From G963674505 sp964575975 (GTDB lineage: Bacteria > Desulfobacterota > Desulfobacteria > Desulfobacterales > SKZT01), in the NCBI GenBank assembly GCA_964575975.1, contig CAZNTU010000294.1, positions 1 to 6,192 on the forward strand: 6,192 nt of DNA. The letters run 5' to 3'. The position numbers were made by a program, and so were the translations under genes. Below the pieces are notes generated by a model. It did no database searches and was not told the origin of the DNA. It saw nothing but the letters and a program-made list of their open reading frames with translations. Below, in pieces: positions 5,231 to 6,192 of this stretch (the first letter of the stretch is position 1; each line of letters begins with the position of its first letter).

Positions 5231-5506
5231 ATGGAACAATACATCGAAATATCATGCCGCTACTGCGGCAGCGACGATCTTGCAAAAAACGGACACGGCA
5301 AAAAAGGCGAGCAGCGCTATGTCTGCAACGGATGCGGGGGAAGCTTCCGGTCCGAATACACCTACAACGCCTGGAAGCCGGGGGTCAAGGAGCAGATCGA
5401 GAGGCAGACGCCCGACGGCTCCGGCGTCAGGGACGTGAGCCGGAACCTCGGCATCTCGAAGAACACGGTGATCGCCGAACTAAAAAAAAAGTCCCTCCGG
5501 AGGTGA
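5231..5506 (+). CDS. insA: IS1-family InsA, zinc-finger/helix-turn-helix DNA-binding protein
   Basis: Encodes 91 aa, the same length as E. coli IS1 InsA. The ATG at 5231 is chosen because it puts the first zinc-ligand pair near the N terminus as in IS1; an upstream in-frame ATG at 5192 would add 13 residues from near the IRL. Four cysteines, C9-x2-C12 and C32-x2-C35, form the zinc-ribbon module. A second half (GVRDVSRNLGISKNTVIAEL, about 66-85) looks like the helix-turn-helix that recognises the terminal repeats. InsA alone normally acts as a repressor of the element and inhibitor of transposition; fused to InsB it supplies DNA binding. It ends at TGA 5504-5506, just past the slippery run. 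The ribosome site is weak (no clear GGAG), as expected for a low-expression transposase. Confidence 0.88.
   Translation: MEQYIEISCRYCGSDDLAKNGHGKKGEQRYVCNGCGGSFRSEYTYNAWKPGVKEQIERQTPDGSGVRDVSRNLGISKNTVIAELKKKSLRR
5482..5491 (+). promoter_or_regulatory. Slippery A-run for programmed -1 frameshift
   Basis: Nine consecutive A residues (5482-5490) followed by G lie five codons before the insA stop. Read in the insA frame as AAA AAA AAG, they allow a -1 slip into the insB frame. IS1 uses an A6C run in the same position. The sequence just after it, CCTCCGGAGG (5494-5503), is a perfect palindrome that could form a short stimulatory structure. Confidence 0.75.
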
Positions 5507-5982
5507 ATCCGTATTTTCCGCGGGAACCCGGCGCCTTTCCCCGCCTGGACGTCGAAATACGCGCGTCCGTCGAAGCCGAGGCCGACGAGTTGTGGAGCTA
5601 CGTCGGAAACAATGGTCACCAGCGTTGGACCTGGTACGCGATAGAGAGGGAGTCGGGAGTCGTGTTCGCCTGGCACAACGGAAGACGGACCGACCAGAGC
5701 TGCGAGTCTCTGATCGAAAAGCTCTCCGCCTTTCCGATTGGACGCTGCTACACCGACGACTGGCAAAGCTACGGGAAATACATCCCCTCCGAAAAGCACG
5801 TCGTCGGAAAGGACAACACCTGGAGGATCGAGAGGCGGAACCTGAATTTCAGAACGCATCTCAAGCGCCTGAACCGAAAGACCATCTGCTTTTCAAAGAG
5901 CGCGAGAATCCACGACAACGTCGTCGGAACGTACGTCAGCCGTTTCTATTTCAAGACCTGCAGGTATTCGGAAGCAGCCTGA
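5482..5982 (+). CDS. insB: IS1-family transposase catalytic part (InsB frame)
   Basis: This -1 frame is expressed as the C-terminal part of an InsAB' fusion of about 250 aa (about 86 from InsA, about 164 from this frame; IS1 is 232). It provides the DDE catalytic core that cuts and joins element ends. Recognisable blocks are ADELWSYVG with Asp at 5584, YTDDWQSYGKY with Asp at 5755 or 5758, and RIERRNLNFRTHLKRL with Glu at 5830. The C-terminal RKTICFSKSARIHDNVVG corresponds to the conserved IS1 tail. All three acidic residues are present and the frame is uninterrupted to TGA 5980-5982, just inside the right terminal repeat. No independent start is convincing, so production should depend on frameshifting at 5482-5491. 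Confidence 0.88.
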   Translation, partial: KKKVPPEVNPYFPREPGAFPRLDVEIRASVEAEADELWSYVGNNGHQRWTWYAIERESGVVFAWHNGRRTDQSCESLIEKLSAFPIGRCYTDDWQSYGKYIPSEKHVVGKDNTWRIERRNLNFRTHLKRLNRKTICFSKSARIHDNVVGTYVSRFYFKTCRYSEAA

Positions 5983-6004
5983 TCAACCGATTCGACCCAC
6001 TACC
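5983..6004 (-). repeat. IS right terminal inverted repeat (IRR)
   Basis: Ends CCCACTACC on the forward strand, so its reverse complement begins GGTAGTGGGT and matches the left end at 13 of 22 positions. It abuts the insB stop codon directly, which is the compact arrangement usual for IS1. Confidence 0.65.
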
Positions 6005-6021
6005 GAAAAATCATTCGTACC

Positions 6022-6037
6022 TTCGGATATATCCGAA
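6022..6037. repeat. 16-bp perfect palindrome TTCGGATATATCCGAA
   Basis: A self-complementary 16-mer with no loop bases, 18 bp to the right of the IS. A palindrome of this length could be a dimeric regulator site for the gene starting near 6131, or a short stem-loop. No T-run follows. Confidence 0.4.
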
Positions 6038-6068
6038 ACCATGAAGCGTGACGATTCGATGCCGAATG

Positions 6069-6101
6069 CAAAAAAACAAAAAAATCTGCGTTCATCGCAG
6101 A
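6069..6101 (-). terminator. Leftward intrinsic terminator-like hairpin
   Basis: TCTGCG (6085-6090) pairs with CGCAGA (6096-6101) around TTCAT. On the minus strand the stem is followed by seven Ts, a G and seven more Ts (from the A-runs at 6070-6084). This would stop transcription coming from the right, implying a leftward gene beyond 6101, but no convincing leftward reading frame is visible in the remaining 90 bases. Confidence 0.45.
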
Positions 6102-6130
6102 CGGATCTTGCGACATAGCGAGCGGGAACC

Positions 6131-6192
6131 ATGACAATAAAAAATTTGATCGCCAGTCCGGACAAGAAATTGTCGATGCTTGGACTGGACGA
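6131..6192 (+). CDS. Possible start of an unidentified gene, cut by the window edge
   Basis: An ATG at 6131 opens a frame that runs off the right edge after 20 full codons, starting MTIKNLIASPDKKL. I do not recognise it. The ribosome site is weak (AGCGGGAA just upstream). The peptide is ordinary in composition, and the A/T-rich early codons are common at gene starts. It conflicts in direction with the leftward terminator-like hairpin at 6069-6101, so either this start or that terminator is probably spurious. Confidence 0.35.
   Translation, partial: MTIKNLIASPDKKLSMLGLD

Larger units (their letters stand above)
5178..6004 (+). mobile_element. IS1-family insertion sequence, apparently complete
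   Basis: An 827-bp element bounded by imperfect terminal inverted repeats, both starting GGTAG and matching at 13 of 22 positions with most differences transitions. Inside are the two overlapping frames diagnostic of IS1: insA (5231-5506) and a -1-frame insB part (to 5982) joined by an A9 slippery run. The size is close to the 768 bp of IS1 itself. Flanks are GGAAAATT (5170-5177) and GAAAAATC (6005-6012), which match at 6 of 8 positions. This may be a decayed 8-bp target duplication, although A-rich flanks make chance similarity easy. No coding lesion is visible, so the element may still be active. It landed between the selenoprotein terminator and whatever lies to the right. Confidence 0.85.

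Noticed and set aside
6041..6118. A 25-codon rightward ORF between the IS and the right edge
   Set aside because: There is no ribosome site, it runs through the poly-A and hairpin region, and its composition is low-complexity Lys-rich.
1..6192. CRISPR array, tRNA or rRNA genes
   Set aside because: No regularly spaced direct repeats and no recognisable tRNA or rRNA sequence were seen on either strand.

Overview
This is a bacterial window of moderate-to-high G+C by eye (not counted). It has compact genes, clear Shine-Dalgarno sites and short intergenic hairpins. No rRNA, tRNA or other phylogenetic marker is present. Three features suggest, without proving, an anaerobic or fermentative Gram-negative-type bacterium that uses selenocysteine: a pyrophosphate-type phosphofructokinase, a probable selenoprotein gene, and a 103-residue helical protein of a kind I loosely associate with Desulfobacterota/Geobacter-type genomes. 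TGA ends the MFS, 103-aa and transposase genes, so it is an ordinary stop codon here.

Layout from left to right: (1) 1-181 holds nothing I can assign. (2) 182-1456 (-) is a 12-helix-type major facilitator transporter of unknown substrate. (3) 1457-2015 is a long divergent intergenic region with several inverted repeats and one doubtful small ORF. (4) 2016-2327 (+) encodes a 103-aa soluble, helical, charged protein. (5) 2328-2568 is a hairpin-rich gap between convergent genes. (6) 2569-4668 (-) encodes a long-form PPi-dependent 6-phosphofructokinase (699 aa) with intact catalytic motifs. (7) 4669-4892 is a divergent promoter region with a perfect 10-bp inverted repeat made of two facing TTGACA-containing arms. 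(8) 4893-5039 (+) is the most interesting locus. A 29-codon membrane-anchor ORF runs into an in-frame TGA, is followed by a SECIS-like hairpin, stays open for 18 more codons including a Cys at U+5, and ends at TAA six bases before a strong intrinsic terminator. This fits a 48-aa selenoprotein. (9) 5178-6004 is an apparently complete IS1-family insertion sequence: insA, a -1 slippery A9 run, an insB frame with DDE residues, and imperfect terminal repeats. (10) 6005-6192 is a flank with a palindrome, a leftward terminator-like hairpin and a possible gene start at 6131.

The genes do not form one operon. The transporter and the 103-aa gene are divergent, the 103-aa gene and pfp are convergent, and pfp and the putative selenoprotein are divergent and could share regulation through the inverted repeat between them. 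The IS lies just downstream of the selenoprotein terminator and shows no sign of having broken a gene inside this window.
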